Shown here one piece after another: positions 20,280-32,889 of a stretch of 64,000 nt of DNA (the first letter of the stretch is position 1; each line of letters begins with the position of its first letter). Location of the stretch: the NCBI GenBank assembly GCA_907165275.2, contig OU015660.1, forward strand, positions 8,186,501 to 8,250,500. Reading direction: 5' to 3'. The notes below the pieces were generated by a model, which searched no databases, was not told where the DNA came from, and was given only the letters and a program-made list of their open reading frames with translations. Position numbers and translations under genes: made by a program. Source of the DNA: Zygaena filipendulae. Taxonomy: Eukaryota; Arthropoda; Insecta; Lepidoptera; Zygaenidae.

Positions 20280-23218
20280 TTGAAGTGTATTTGGATTTAA
20301 ATAGAAATAGAGTGAATAAATAAATTTAAATGTGGTTTTCAAAGAGAGAATTAGATATGGCTCGGTTGCCCGAAATTGAGTGTGCGCCTATAGAAAACGA
20401 AATTGTGTCGTGCCCAGTATTGTGGAACATAAATGCCGCCCTCTGCATGTTTATGAAATGAAAGGTCCGCGAGCAACATCACAAATCTAATAAGAGAGTC
20501 CCCTGACAAATCTTCGAATGCGCAACTTTAGTACGAAAATAAACAGTAGCATTTATTGTTATTAAGGCTGTACCGGCTTGAGAGCAGAAATTTGTTATTT
20601 GTTTAGGTCGACTTTAACGTAAGTCACAGCTTAAGCTGCTTCTACATGATCCACTTATCGTTAACTGTCAGGTTATTGTTACGTTATGACATTATGGTAA
20701 CGTCACTTATCTTTACCAGAATAAGTGAAAGTTGAAGTAAAATATGAAAACTTCATCTATATTATACATATCATACCTATTGTAAAAAAAAAATCTCTGC
20801 GTTATATTGGAAGATAAATGTATTGACAATATTCTTACCAAACCACGCTTCAACCTTATGGATATTAAATTTATTCGTAGAAAAGAACTCGCCATGTCAC
20901 GATGTAGAATTTATAGTAAATATACAGTAAGGGATTCTTTTACTACCAGTATACCTCTCAGAAACCACACAAATATCAAAGCAACTTCTTATGGAGGGTT
21001 CAAATGACGATCCCTATCGACTTATTATACAAATGGCCGATATCTGGGTAACTGTAACAATATCTTGCCATGGAAAATTATGGCTCCACAGTGCTGTGGA
21101 GTCTTTTGGCTTCGTTTAACAATAAAATCGGTGCGTCTATCTATCCGAGATATATTGGAGGTCACGACAAATATTGATATTTTACTAGTACAAGTAGGTA
21201 TATGCGATGCAATGATATTATGCGAATGGTTTTGCTGAAATAATGTCTGCGACAGAACTATGTTATATATGAACTATAAAACATTCAATTTAAAGTATGG
21301 TCTGTAGCTTTCTATGACATTAATTGAAATGAAATGAAATCAACTTCATTCGTTACGACAATCGTTCGTAATTCGAAAATAATCTATTGAACTTTTACCT
21401 ACTTTTTTACTTTTAATAACTTAGGTACTTACCTACTGATGATTCAAAAATTGAAAATATTAAAAATAAACTAATCTCTGAAGAAAACTATTAAAGTTCT
21501 ATAGATAATACATATATACTTTCGTCAAGTATGTAGTTAAATCAAATATTTAATAGAAAAAAAGAGATTTTGAAGAAGTCTTTGGGTTTTACCCATTTGG
21601 TAGATGCAAATCATTGCACCGCGGTGGTGATTGAGATACAAGGATCTAATACACATAAGGACAAATCCAAAAAAAAACCTAACGACAAAATATAAAAGCA
21701 CGGGTATTTTCACGTATCAACTAAAAGCAATGACTAAGCACGACTTAATCTCCTTTAGCCGTCTCACTGCTTGCCTATTAGCCTAATGGATTGTCGAGAT
21801 TCCCTGAAGACGAACAAAACAAACTCAAAATAACTTACACAAAAGATGTTTTGACAGAATTGAAACGGATAAAACACAATTTAAATCTTTCAAAATCATT
21901 GATTTGATAAAAGTGCAAAAATTAGAAATAAATATAAAAGAGTTATTCAATATTGCTTTCGGCATTTTTTTTTCATAGATCATGTTCAAGATGACTAATC
22001 TTTTACTGGACTAATAAGAAGAACAACAAAATAAATCGACTTGGATAATAACTACGAAGTAATATTAAAATTACAACTAAAATAAGCGCATCTTTAAAAC
22101 CTAATTGAGATAACCGCAATTAAACAACTTTTTCCTTTTCATCTTGGGCAAAAATGTTTAAAAAGTAAGCTATTAAAAAGAAGTTTGTAAGCCAAAGAAT
22201 GCTTTTGGCCGAATTCAAATAAACGCAAGGTAATGTTTCATTGATTTACTCCTCGCAATACCCGTACAGTCAAGGACAACAAACAACATTGTTTGATGCT
22301 GTTGGAGTCGCTGCACGACCATATATCACTCCGGTTCAATGAAGCCATATGATTGATGCGAACTCACGAACCGACACATCATTGTTTGTAATTCCGCGTA
22401 CCCACCTCCGAACAATCTTCCCGACTTGAAGACTTCGTAATACGTGCCCTTGCTTTAATTTTTAGTTTGTGAATTTATATCATGATTGAAATAAATTGCA
22501 TTTTTAAGTTATTTTGTTCTTAATAATATTATGTCTGCGTCAAAACACTATAATAGGTACGTAAACATAAAAGATCTTGAGGAAGCACCGACGCAAATTG
22601 AAAATATCCTAACAGAAATAGCACTGTATTGATACATATAAAACCTACTTAACGCCTACAAATAAATACCCACGTTTGCTATCATAACATAAGAAATAGG
22701 TGCTTTAAATGGAAACTTCTGAGCAGCGATGTGATTATTACGTAAATGATTTATAAAAGCTCTTATAATAAATTACGATTAGTACTGCTGATGATGTTAT
22801 GCGCCAAAGGTTGTATTTATAGACTCAACGAAATATCTTACAAAATGCACATTATTATGTTCGTTTTACAACTCTACCTATATCAAATTTATTTAGAAAT
22901 CATGAAATAGTAATCACTAATAAAATTACACAAAAAAAACGAACCCACTCAATCCCACACAAACATTTCGTATATATACATTATATTATTAGATGTATAA
23001 AAAAAATTGTAGCTATATATTTGTACATAATGCGCACCCGTAAAGTGAAACACTGACGTTGATAATAGAAAGTTGGAAGTGGTCTATGAATATGTGTGTC
23101 TATGGCATGGTTTCCATTCACGCCACAGCACTCCCCGTAAATGTATATAGGTATATATATATATACATATGAAAAAATAAACTGACCGATTAATGAGTAC
23201 TAATATTTATATAAAACA
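20280..23218. other. 2.9 kb without a supported feature
   Basis: AT-rich sequence with small (TA)n runs near 22973 and 23151-23168. I find no ORF above background and no repeat family that I can name. Confidence 0.4.
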
Positions 23219-23330
23219 TTTTTTTATTTATTTATTACAAAAAGACACGGTGAATACAAAAGTACGAGACTATCTATCAGTGACCAAAATAGGCTGAGCC
23301 TGTATCTTGGCCATCTGCAAATAAGGTATA
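23219..23330 (-). mobile_element. LINE 3' end (UTR and A-rich tail)
   Basis: Read on the minus strand, CAGGCTCAGCCTATTTTGGT leads through GTATTCACCGTGTC to TTTTGTAATAAATAAATAAA and a T/A-rich end. A poly-A signal followed by an (AAAT)n tail fits the end of a truncated non-LTR element. Confidence 0.55.
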
Positions 23331-23397
23331 CCTAATAACTACACAGAAATGTGAGCTATGTATACAACATGAACTTAAAAATTAATATAATCTATAC

Positions 23398-23443
23398 GTG
23401 TGCGTGTGCGTGAATTAATGTGTGTGTGTGTGCGTGTGTGGTG
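23398..23443. repeat. (GT)n microsatellite
   Basis: Imperfect GTGTGCGTGTGCGTG and GTGTGTGTGTGTGCGTGTG runs, broken by AATTAAT. Confidence 0.85.
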
Positions 23444-23601
23444 CTGCGTGCACTGATTGTTTCCTAGGTTACTTGACAAATTCATTGCTTAATTGTATAT
23501 TATTTAGTTTTATTGACGATTTCTTCAGTTTTACTGTAGGTCAACTTGAGTAACCAATGTTTCACTAGCTTGCTAGCTCTGGGGACATTTATAAGTTTGA
23601 T

Positions 23602-23839
23602 CTCACGTTGTGCCCCGCAGTTTCACCCGCGTTAATTTTAGAGTTCCCGCGGGAATTCCGGGATAAAAGTACCCTATGTTTTAATCTGATGTATAAGCTA
23701 TATTATTGTAAAGTTTCATTTAAATCCATACAGTACAGTACATACAGTAGTTTTTGCGTGAAAGAGTAACAAACATCCATCCATCCATCCATCCATCCAT
23801 ACATACTTACAAACTTTCGCGTTTATAATATTAGTAGGA
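23602..23839 (-). mobile_element. Helitron-like element with (CATC)n microsatellite
   Basis: The 5' end is TCCTACTAATATTATAAACG with T beyond 23839. The internal palindrome GTTCCCGCGGGAATTCCGGG is intact. The 3' CTAG has mutated to CTCA. The usual microsatellite slot holds six CATC units (about 23775-23800). Confidence 0.82.
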
Positions 23840-24007
23840 TATGCAAAAATGAGAGTAAGCTGGAGATCTCCTAGCAAAAACCGATTTATATGGAGGAAGC
23901 AGAGCTTTGTAGGTACGTATACAGAGCATTTCACCACGCAGGGATCAACCAAAAATGGTACCATGAGCACGCGTGACCGCTTAGAAAATAAACAGCTGAA
24001 ATGAATT

Positions 24008-24173
24008 CATATTTCCCTTGGTCACGACATCACGGTTGAACGGCTGGACCGACCATCATTAAATTTTGTATACACATTGTCAGAGGTACAGAGAAGGACA
24101 TAGGGTATTTTTTATCCCGAAAGTCCCACGGGAACTCCAAAGCTACCGCGGCTAAAAACATGGCGACACCTAG
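24008..24173 (+). mobile_element. Helitron-like element, subfamily B 5' part
   Basis: It begins with CCCTTGGTCACGACATCACG (subfamily B start) and continues with GACATAGGGTATTTTTTATC, typical of subfamily A. It ends ACACCTAG followed by T. The mixture suggests a chimera of two subfamilies. Confidence 0.65.
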
Positions 24174-24545
24174 TTGTCTGAATAGATAGAAAGAGTCGCA
24201 TAAACAAAACACGACGTAATTGAATCCAAATATAAACAATGTTGAAATCACAAAAATGTTAAGGTTGGGTAAAGTTGCTAAATTATTACGAAGAACGAGC
24301 ATCGCAAATAAGTATGCGGACCGACGTCACCGTAAAATTGGATTTCGCAAAAGGTAGATCGGTACAGTGGCAACATTATGTAAATAGCTCGCCCAAAGAT
24401 TTTGGTTCTCGATAGAGTTACAGCGAATGTTAATCAGTTTTCAGTAATCCTCATCAGTGATCATCTTAGAAATTTTAAGTAGGTAGGTACCTACTTTTAA
24501 AATGTCCGGTTAAAATAACTAGACAGACTATAACGATTGATACTA

Positions 24546-24640
24546 GAAGAAGAAGAAGAAAATACATTTATTTCAGCACAACACACAAGAAAAAGAAACA
24601 CTACAATACTACTACAATATAGCTAATAATAATCCTAATG
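24546..24640 (-). mobile_element. LINE 3' tail, (CTT)n type
   Basis: On the minus strand a UTR-like segment leads to TGTGCTGAAATAAATGTATT and a (CTT)n run. AATAAA just before a simple-repeat tail is the usual non-LTR end. No coding part is visible. Confidence 0.45.
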
Positions 24641-24644
24641 CGAA

Positions 24645-24847
24645 TTCACCCACTGTTTCACCCGCGTTAATTTTGGAGTTCCTGCAATATCCCTGAGATA
24701 AAAAGTACACTATACAGTCTGTTCAAGTTGTATTCCTTTCAACGCGTAAACAAATTTCATGCTGAACGGTTAAGTAGTTTAGGCGTGAAAGCGAAAACCA
24801 AACAAACAAAAAGCAACTGACATTCACGTTCATAATATTAGTTAGGA
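24645..24847 (-). mobile_element. Helitron-like element, degenerate 3' end
   Basis: CTGTTTCACCCGCGTTAATT, GAACGGTTAAGTAGTTTAGG, an (AAAC)n microsatellite and the 5' end TCCTAACTAATATTATGAA. The 3' CTAG is lost. Confidence 0.75.
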
Positions 24848-25714
24848 TATATCAATATTCCAAAGTGTAATATTATTACCCTATGTGTATATAGTGTGTA
24901 CTTTATGATTACACTTTTTAATTGTATTGACATAACCACGCAGACAAACTTAAGTATCGTAGCATTCGTAGCACAAACGACTCTATGTAGTTTTAGTGAA
25001 GTTTATTCTACTTTTATGCGATTAGTAATAGTTAGTAAACTATCTCACATAACGTAATTTACCGCAGTAAACTGAAAAACTAATATACTGGCGATACCCA
25101 GGGCACCTCAAAACGTTGGTTTAGGAATACCAATACATTCGAGAGAGTTTTACCAAACGTTACATACTTTTAATCATCTATGTAAAGTTTTTTGTGAAGC
25201 AACCATGTTGACTTTTTCGTCCGTAAATTCGGCAAGAATGTAAATTAATATGAAGCGTAATAAATAGTTTACGCTAATTCTTTTATGGCTACTTTGTGAA
25301 AAATAGAAACTCTCGTAGACGCCTATTTTCAGATACATAATATATTTTTCACACCACATGCTCGACAATGCCGAATTATATGTCATGTAAACCTTACCGA
25401 AAGCAAGACATTATATCTCTTGGCTTTAGCCGGGTTATAATGTTCTATTGAATTTCATTATAACCCGCTGGTCAATAATGTGATTTTCACTTTCATAATT
25501 CTTATTGCTATGTCCATAACGTCTCATTTCGCTAAACAGAATGTGTTCTCAGCGGGCGCGGCCAACTCGATTTTCGAAGACCGAAGCCGTGGCCCACTAG
25601 ATTCGCAGTGAGACGAACTTCATTTGTTTGTCAAATCGAGTAGGCCACGCCAGCTGAAAGAAGTGGCTATATAGGATCTACTAAGCCTGGTTTTTTATTG
25701 TCTCGCATTATGTG
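24848..25714. other. Unassigned, with a 12-bp inverted repeat
   Basis: CGGGTTATAATG (25431-25442) is repeated inverted at 25456-25467. A moderately GC-rich patch at 25550-25660 shows no protein or RNA that I recognise. Confidence 0.4.
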
Positions 25715-25945
25715 AGAAAAGTAGAGTATACACCACAGGGATAAAACTGTTTTTTTCTTGGGCGCTTGAATCCCTTACTGCACTCAGGACTCAATCTTAA
25801 TTCCCTCCCTTTGGTCGGGAATTAACTTATAACACCCTCGCTGCGCTCGGGAGTTAAATTTGGAGTCCTTCGTTATGTTCAGGATTCAATGTAGCGCCCG
25901 TGACATAAAACAGTGCTTTATCCCCTTGGTGTATAATCTACTATT
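25715..25945. mobile_element. Fold-back/MITE-like element with internal tandem units
   Basis: The ends are imperfect inverted repeats of about 38 bp: GTAGAGTATACACCACAGGG at left and, reverse-complemented, GTAGATTATACACCAAGGGG at right. Both are followed by ATAAA.CTGTTTT-like sequence. Between them lie about four diverged 30-bp units of the form CCCT(C)GCTGCGCTCGGGA..TTAA. There is no ORF, and I cannot fix a target-site duplication. Confidence 0.6.
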
Positions 25946-26868
25946 AAATAGGGAATTTTAGTGTTTATTTTTTATTATTATTTTATAAACCTTTATGTAT
26001 TAGTAGTATAATAGCATTATTCTTTTACAAATATCGTCTGGACTTTCACAGATATGACTCTTTAAAAGTTCAAGTTAGACAAGGAAAGCGCTAGTCCTAT
26101 AGTGACGTCACTCGGCTTGTAACGCCTTACAACCGCCATACAAAATTCCGTTTTAGAAAGAGACAGACATAGTCAAAATTAAACAGTTTATGGCTATTTT
26201 ATTTTTTAATCAAATCTATTGATTTTACTGTTCCATGATATTTTCAAGTGTAATTATTGGATATCAACATTCCAACAACAGTGAAATAGCCTATTGCCAG
26301 AGTTAATATAAATAAAGCAAATATAAAGCAGCTCGGTGACTCACATATAGTATGACGATAAACTAAAATAAAAAATAAAGCTATCCATTGTGTATCTCGG
26401 ACAAATAAATGTCAGATAGGTACACAAATCCGGGCATAGTGAAAGCAAAAAAATAACTTACACGAATATATTTTCTTCAAAAACAAAAAAAAGAAATAAT
26501 ACACGGCAATAGATAAAAAACAGGCATCCGCAGTTGAGTACAACGGAAGCATTTTCTCTGGTTTGGCCTGGCCAGCCAGCGGGCTTTTATCTTTCGAACT
26601 CTATGCGTTTTTGTTAGCTCTTCCGGCCACTCTGAAATAACCAATGCATATAAAATGATTCATGCTCTCAACATGCAACTGTATGCATATCCTCGCTTAG
26701 CCGAGCACATTAATTAAAACCCTAACGTGGATATTATGCGACCCACTGTAAATTCTGTAAGATTAATGTTTGTTTGTTTGGGGAGTTTTACACGTTTTCA
26801 TTTTTATGTCTGCTCCGTGCAAACTGAATAAAACTTATACCTTTAGCATTCTCTTGGTTTCAGTATCA
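25946..26868. other. No recognisable feature
   Basis: AT-rich sequence with no supported gene or repeat. Confidence 0.4.
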
Positions 26869-27002
26869 CTAGCTGTTCCCAGCAGTTTTACCTCCGCTTA
26901 TTTCAGGGTTCCCTCGGGAACTTCTACTTCTGAAAAATTATAGCGAATACTGCATCAAAATTCTTTTAGTAAAAAGGCGAAAGAACAGACAGATTTTGTT
27001 TT
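26869..27002 (-). mobile_element. Truncated Helitron copy
   Basis: CTAG at 26869-26872 is followed by CTGTTCCCAGCAGTTTTACC and GGGTTCCCTCGGGAAC. The 5' half is reduced to an AACAGACAGA remnant. Confidence 0.6.
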
Positions 27003-27134
27003 AAATTATTTAAGTTCTGCACGAAAATTATTTGCTCTGCATTAATCAGTAGGTATGATATATTTTATCTACTAATTTCCTTTTTCTATAAATATAATTA
27101 AAAACAATGTTAATAAAGATAAAACTATAGGTGA

Positions 27135-27375
27135 AGGTGAGCTGTGCTCTGCGATTTTACCAGCATGAGTTTCGGAATTCTCGTAGTAACTATTTTTTTG
27201 TAAAATCACCGACCGACCGGTTTGCCGAAACAAACAGACAGACCAAAAGACCGACTAAATTTAAAAATCTGATTTTCTTATCTAAGCACCGTATATATTT
27301 TCATATGCATTAAGTGAAAAGCTATTAATTTGGAACTACAAACGCATGCTTTAATTTTATTTATATGTATAGTTA
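27135..27375 (-). mobile_element. Helitron-like element, subfamily C
   Basis: It matches the copy at 27908-28200: CTGTGCTCTGCGATTTTACC, AACAAACAGACAGACC, AAGCACCGTATATATTTTCA, TAAGTGAAAAGCTATTAATT. The middle is deleted. The 5' end lies near ATTTATATGTATAG. Confidence 0.7.
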
Positions 27376-27907
27376 AAGATATACATATGTATAGATTAAG
27401 TAAACATAATTTGCGTTATGGAAGTAAGTTTATTGTAATTTATAAGATGAGATCCATTTTGTTTTAATAAAATTGATCCAACATTACTATAATGACATTA
27501 TATAGAGTAGGTACCTAATTAATAATAATTATAAGTAAATAATTTACAAACATTTTCCTTAATGTACCTATGTACCTACTTGTTTTACCACAAGTACCGG
27601 TAAGTATTTTTACTGATTTTCGTCAAATTTTTCAGAGATACCTTTTTAGGAAACATTACCAGTAATTGAGCTAAAGAGAATAAGTAATGGTTGCCATATA
27701 CCTAGATGTGCCATCACAAAGCCAATTTTGTAGAAAATCGAAGTATAAATAACGGAAGCCTATAAAATAAACGTTCCCAATTTTCCTCCTATAAACTCGT
27801 CCAACGTTCCTAATAATAATAAAAACGAAAATAATGGCTGATGCTTTTACGCATCATTAACCCCTATAAGTTAACCGTAAACATAATAAGTAGGTACATG
27901 TTATGAA
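27376..27907. other. No recognisable feature
   Basis: AT-rich sequence with GTACCTACTTG-type simple sequence and no supported gene. Confidence 0.4.
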
Positions 27908-28200
27908 CTAGCTGTGCCCCGCAGTTTCACCCGCGTGACTTTTGGAATTCCCGCGCGAACTATTTTTTTTTCAAAATAAAAGTAGCCGTAGTTACTCCTT
28001 ATAATATTAGCTATCTGCCAGTGAAAGTTTGGTCAAAATCGGTCCAGCCGTTTCAGAGATAAGCCGGAACAAACAGACAGACAGACAAAAATTTAAAAAT
28101 TCATTTGTTTTTATGTAAGCACCGTATATACTTTCATATGCATTTAGTGAAAAGTTGTTAATTTGGAATTACAAACAAACACTTCAATTTTATTTATCAA
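27908..28200 (-). mobile_element. Helitron-like element, subfamily C
   Basis: CTAG at 27908-27911, then CTGTGCCCCGCAGTTTCACC and GGAATTCCCGCGCGAAC. Unlike subfamily A it has AGCTATCTGCCAGTGAAAG, CGTTTCAGAGATAAGCCGG and a 5' part with TTAATTTGGAATTACAAAC. Confidence 0.82.
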
Positions 28201-29280
28201 CAAGTCTTTTAGTTTTAGTCTGACACAAAGAGTTCCCAAGGGAATTCTGAAAACGTGAATGTGATCGCGTCAGGAACGCGTAATACTTATTATAATATGT
28301 AGATTTGTATTAAAACGATTGCTCCAAATAGAGATAAGTGACGAGTAGGTACTAGCTTCAACGTAGCTCCGAAGTTGAAGTCAAAGTGAATCCTAAACTT
28401 TCATCCCATTTGATCCCAACAAAGTAATACCTTATCTTGAAGTCTTAAACAAGTTAGCAAGTTGCTAGTAGACAACTTACCTAGCCTTAAAGTTCGCCAT
28501 AAAAGTAACTTTTGTTAAAATCCCACGAGCACGCGTTGACAACCCCGTCTGCATTATTCTGCGAAAGTATAGGTAGATAAAGTAAAAGTAAACCAATTGA
28601 AAAAGATAAAGTTTTGCATATTAATTTGTTTGTGACTTTGATATATAAGTCGTTTAAAAAAATACACTTAAAATATAGCGACAAAATTGAAAAAAAAAGG
28701 GATTCTTTATGAGTCAAAGTTGCAAATAGATTAAAAAGTGTGCCTTTTTATATAAACAAACTTTTAATATTATTGTTTTTATTTGGTTTAATTTTACTTA
28801 ACATGTTTTGTTATTTTGTATTCCTGTGGTCGGATAGTCACTTCCGAGGCTATGGCTCACTTTGTCAGAGAATACCTATCACAAGAAGGAATAAATTTTG
28901 TGTAGGTACAATTTTATGAAAAAAATATATTTAGGTAAGTAATCACATAATAATTTGACGGTTCTGAATACCTACATTTTTTTGTATAAAATTAGGTCTT
29001 AACTAATAATTCATCATTGCTCAGCCCAAAACTAACTAAATACATATACCTACGAAAGTATTTAACGAAAACAAGTTAAATATCTATATTACAACAGCTA
29101 TACACAGATTTTGCCCTCGAAAATAAATCTCCATTTTTGTATGTTTTCCAGCGCCGGACATGTGAAAACAAACTTGTTTTTATGTTCAATGTGTCCACTC
29201 GGACACAATGTACCTATATACACATTAATACGCAACAAAATGTACCTACTTCGAAAACTGTTATTAATCCTTACTTAGGT
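28201..29280. other. No recognisable feature
   Basis: AT-rich. A 76-codon minus-strand frame at 28487-28717 is hydrophobic and has no family resemblance. Confidence 0.4.
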
Positions 29281-29483
29281 ACTATATTATAAATACGAAA
29301 GTGAGTTTGTTTGTATGTTTATTTGTTTGTTTGTTAAGCATTCACGCCTTAACGGCTTCACCGATCATCATGAAATTTTTCACACACGTCAGGCGTACAG
29401 AGAAGGACATGGGGTACTTTTTGCCCCGGAATTCTCGCTGGAACTGTATAATTACCGCAGGTGAAACCGCGGGGCACAGCTAG
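29281..29483 (+). mobile_element. Helitron-like element, subfamily A
   Basis: ATATTATAAATACGAAAGTG, a (TTTG)n microsatellite, CACGCCTTAACGGCTTCACC and GGTGAAACCGCGGGGCACAG, ending CTAG at 29480-29483 with T next. Confidence 0.87.
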
Positions 29484-31510
29484 TTATGTAATAAATTATG
29501 TAATTTTGTTACAAATTTTGTTTGTAAATACATGCATACCTGTGTTTATACTGCCTATGTTTTTTTAGGTAAAGTGCTTTTTATTTTTTGAATGTTAAGT
29601 AACTAAGAGTACCTACTAAGTACAAAGAACTCTCCTGACTTCCCGTTATTAAAACTTACTTCGTATTTCATACTGAAGTAATAGCTAAAGAAAGATAAAG
29701 CAGGGTCAACTTTTTACATACGAATAAGCCACACGTAAGCACTTAAATAAATAGCTAAGGAAAGAAAATTCTTCCTTTTAGGCATGTATATTATGTATTA
29801 GATCCTTGAAAAATTTTTGAGAAATTATTTTAGACAATTTTATGCCGTATTTTATGAAAACTAGCTAGCTGTTGTCTTCTCTATATAATCATCATAAACA
29901 AAAAAAATTAACTGCCGTTCGTTAGTTTCGCAAAAACTCGGAAATGGCTTGACAGATATGAATAATTCTTTTGTTGTGTAGTTGTATCGTAATTGTCATG
30001 ACAAGGTTTTTATTAAAGAAATTTATGAGTTCCTGTAGGAATTCTCACACGTTTGGATGTACTTGACACATAGTACAAGCGAATCATGCTCTGGATTACT
30101 ATCGGGATACTTTTTATTCAGGTAGGTACAAAGAGTTCCCGAGGTAATCTCTAAATAAAAAAAAAAACATTTATTCATTCAAGAAAACTTAAAATTCTTA
30201 CTAATTTATGAAAATGCTAAAAATATAAAAAAAAAAACAAATAGACCTAAGTATATCATAACTAGGTATTAAAATATACATATTCAACTGCTGATTTGAG
30301 AAAAGGGACCAGAAGTGGTTGGAACGTATGAATCATAGCGGTTAAATTCATTTCCGGGAGTCAACCCAAATTACCACACCAAACAGCTGAGTGATGCCAA
30401 GAATTTCCTAAAGTTGACCTTATTTCTATAACTCTGTAAATAAACTAAGGGCCTATGGCCTAATCCTACCACTGGTAAAATGCAAACGTGTCATTAGTTA
30501 TTTATGACATAAGTGTTTCGCAGTTTACAATTATTGACGAGTGGCGGTCTAAAACACGAGTACCTAAACTGATTGTCATTTATGACATGAGTTGGAAATT
30601 GCGTTTTCGCAAGTATAACAAACAACGTTTTACAATACATTCTGTGAGGATTATGGGTTATTCTCTGATGGCGGGCAACTAGTTGGAGTTTTTTTTTACA
30701 CGAAGGTCAAACAGCCAAATTGAGTGCATTTTAGTAAACAAAATAAGTAAGACAATATGTCATTTATGATAGAACATAATATTATGTCTATAAAAAAGTC
30801 ATACAAAATGTTTAAACTATAGGTAAAAGAACTGAAAAATTTACATCACACTGAATACATTCACTCCGAACTCAAAGGTTTTTTAGGACTCTTCAAAAAG
30901 AACCATTTTTTCTAAAGAGCGCTTCCAAAATAATTACAGTCATTTAAAATTTAATTTGGATATTATTGATTGAAAGGTACAAAGATTACTTAAAATCACC
31001 TAATTTTATTTATTACATGCAGTGCAGATGTTTTAGGATTCCTCGAGGAATTCTTTACTTAATGAATTCATTAAGCCAACAAATTCCTTAAGGAATCCCA
31101 AAATTCTGCATTTTGCTACATAATTTACGCAGGTCGAACTAAAAGGTTTCCATAATTTACGGTACACAAACTCTTAATATAACATTATAAGGTGAAGTTC
31201 TTTTAAAATTTAATACCTATAAAAAGCATCTTTCGAGTTCCAAAAAAAAAATGTGTACTCTCAGTTAAAGTCTTCTCCGTGTAAAAGGTAAAAAGTCGAT
31301 GTTCAAAGGAAGTGAAGGCACTTGACTTTACATTTAGCTCAGAGCTCTGTGTACCAGCAAAGCTCAACTCTAATGGAGCGACGACGTCGTCGCGGACACA
31401 CAAGCTTGCATCGATATTACGGGGAGGGAATAACTAAATGGGAAACAGAAACTAACTCAGACTGTAGCTTAGAGAGGTGGCCACGAAGACTTTCTGCTGC
31501 GATTCAGCAG
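29484..31510. other. 2 kb without a supported feature
   Basis: It includes nested short palindromes at about 31030-31100 (GGATTCCTCGAGGAATTC and AATTCCTTAAGGAATCC). No gene is recognised. Confidence 0.4.
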
Positions 31511-31630
31511 CGATAATAATAATAATAATAATAAATTCTTTATTTGCATAAGATATAGCTTGTAATGATGGTACATAATATAAGAGTAAAATTGTCCTCA
31601 TGTCCTGTCATTAGGTGACATGCAAAATTA
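31511..31630 (-). mobile_element. LINE 3' tail, (ATT)n type
   Basis: On the minus strand a short UTR (GTCACCTAATGACAGGACAT) is followed by GCAAATAAAGAATTTATTAT and a (TTA)n run at 31515-31534. The coding part is absent. Confidence 0.55.
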
Positions 31631-32732
31631 TCAAATTAAATCATCACCTTTAAATTTAAGAGATTAAATTGCATTAAATCAAAATATTTCATTAAAAAAG
31701 ACAATAATAAAAAATAATAATCAAAATATTTTTAAGAAAAATAGTCCACTTAATTATTATTAACAAAATTAATTTAAGTCAATTTGAACTTCTGTTCAGG
31801 TAGTCCCGTACACTATAGAAACATTGGGATTGCAGCCAGCCATTGTCAGCATACAATCATGATTTTGTGTCTAACCTTCGTCCATGTAACGATTGTGTAT
31901 CGATACTATCTAAACAGTCACGATTTAGCATCGATATAATCGTACACTCTATAGCGACTACTATATATACTTTATAAAATGAATGAATGAATGAAATCTA
32001 ACCTACTTTAAGATCTCACATTTTTAAATGACAGCAATTGTTATAAGTATCCAATAAAGCAAAGAAATAGAGTTTAATACTCGTTCATAATGTTATTTTG
32101 TTCCTATAAATACATATTTCGATTTTGCATAGAACTTGGCACTCATTTAGATCTTGATTGTTTTTGTTGCGAAGCCCACAGCTAAGCATAATTTTTGTAT
32201 TGAACTTGGCTCTCCTTTTTTACATTTATGTTTTTGCTGGGATATATATCAACCCTAACGAATGGAGTGCAATAGGCAAATTTCCCAACAAATATAGTGC
32301 TAGCTCAACGAATAACCAGAAGAGCTGAGCTAGCATTCTCTTTGAGTCTATAACGAGAATATCCTGTAAAGGCCAAACTAGCCAAAGGCAATTGAAATAG
32401 GACTGACTCAAGATTACCATTCATATGCCCAGAAATGTAAAGACGGAAAAGAACAACCTACACCATAAGTATATTCCAAACATTTTATTACTAGAATTTG
32501 TAAAAAGTATCTAAATCAAAGTAAACATGTATCACAGTCAGAAATGTAAAGTAACTTTTCTTTCATTCACAACATAAAATAAATAATTTTGTTTACATAA
32601 TAGTAATTTTATTACATTAAATTTAATTACTTTATTTAAATACTGAAACATTATTTTAAGACACTTATTATTTTAAACTCAAAAAATTAATAATAATAAT
32701 GATGATTTATCTAAACGAAGTTTATTGTAATA
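31631..32732. other. No recognisable feature
   Basis: AT-rich with no supported gene. A 64-codon hydrophobic frame at 32226-32420 (-) has no resemblance that I can name. Confidence 0.4.
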
Positions 32733-32889
32733 CTAGCTGTGCCCCGCGGTTTCACGCGCGGTAATACCCTATGTTTTTTCTCTGTACCCCTGACAACGTG
32801 CATGCCAAATTTCATTCAAATCAGTTCAGCCATTTTTGCGTGATTGAGTACCAAACATCCACACTTTCACATTTATAATATTAGTAGGA
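32733..32889 (-). mobile_element. Helitron-like element, internally deleted
   Basis: CTAG at 32733-32736 and the 5' TCCTACTAATATTATAAATG end at 32889 are both intact, flanked by A and T as expected. The GGAATTCCCGCGGGAA block is deleted (GCGCGGTAATACCCTATG), leaving 157 bp. Confidence 0.88.

Noticed and set aside
23775..23800. (CATC)n as an independent microsatellite locus or CRISPR-like array
   Set aside because: It lies in the usual microsatellite slot of a Helitron. Units are 4 bp with no spacers.
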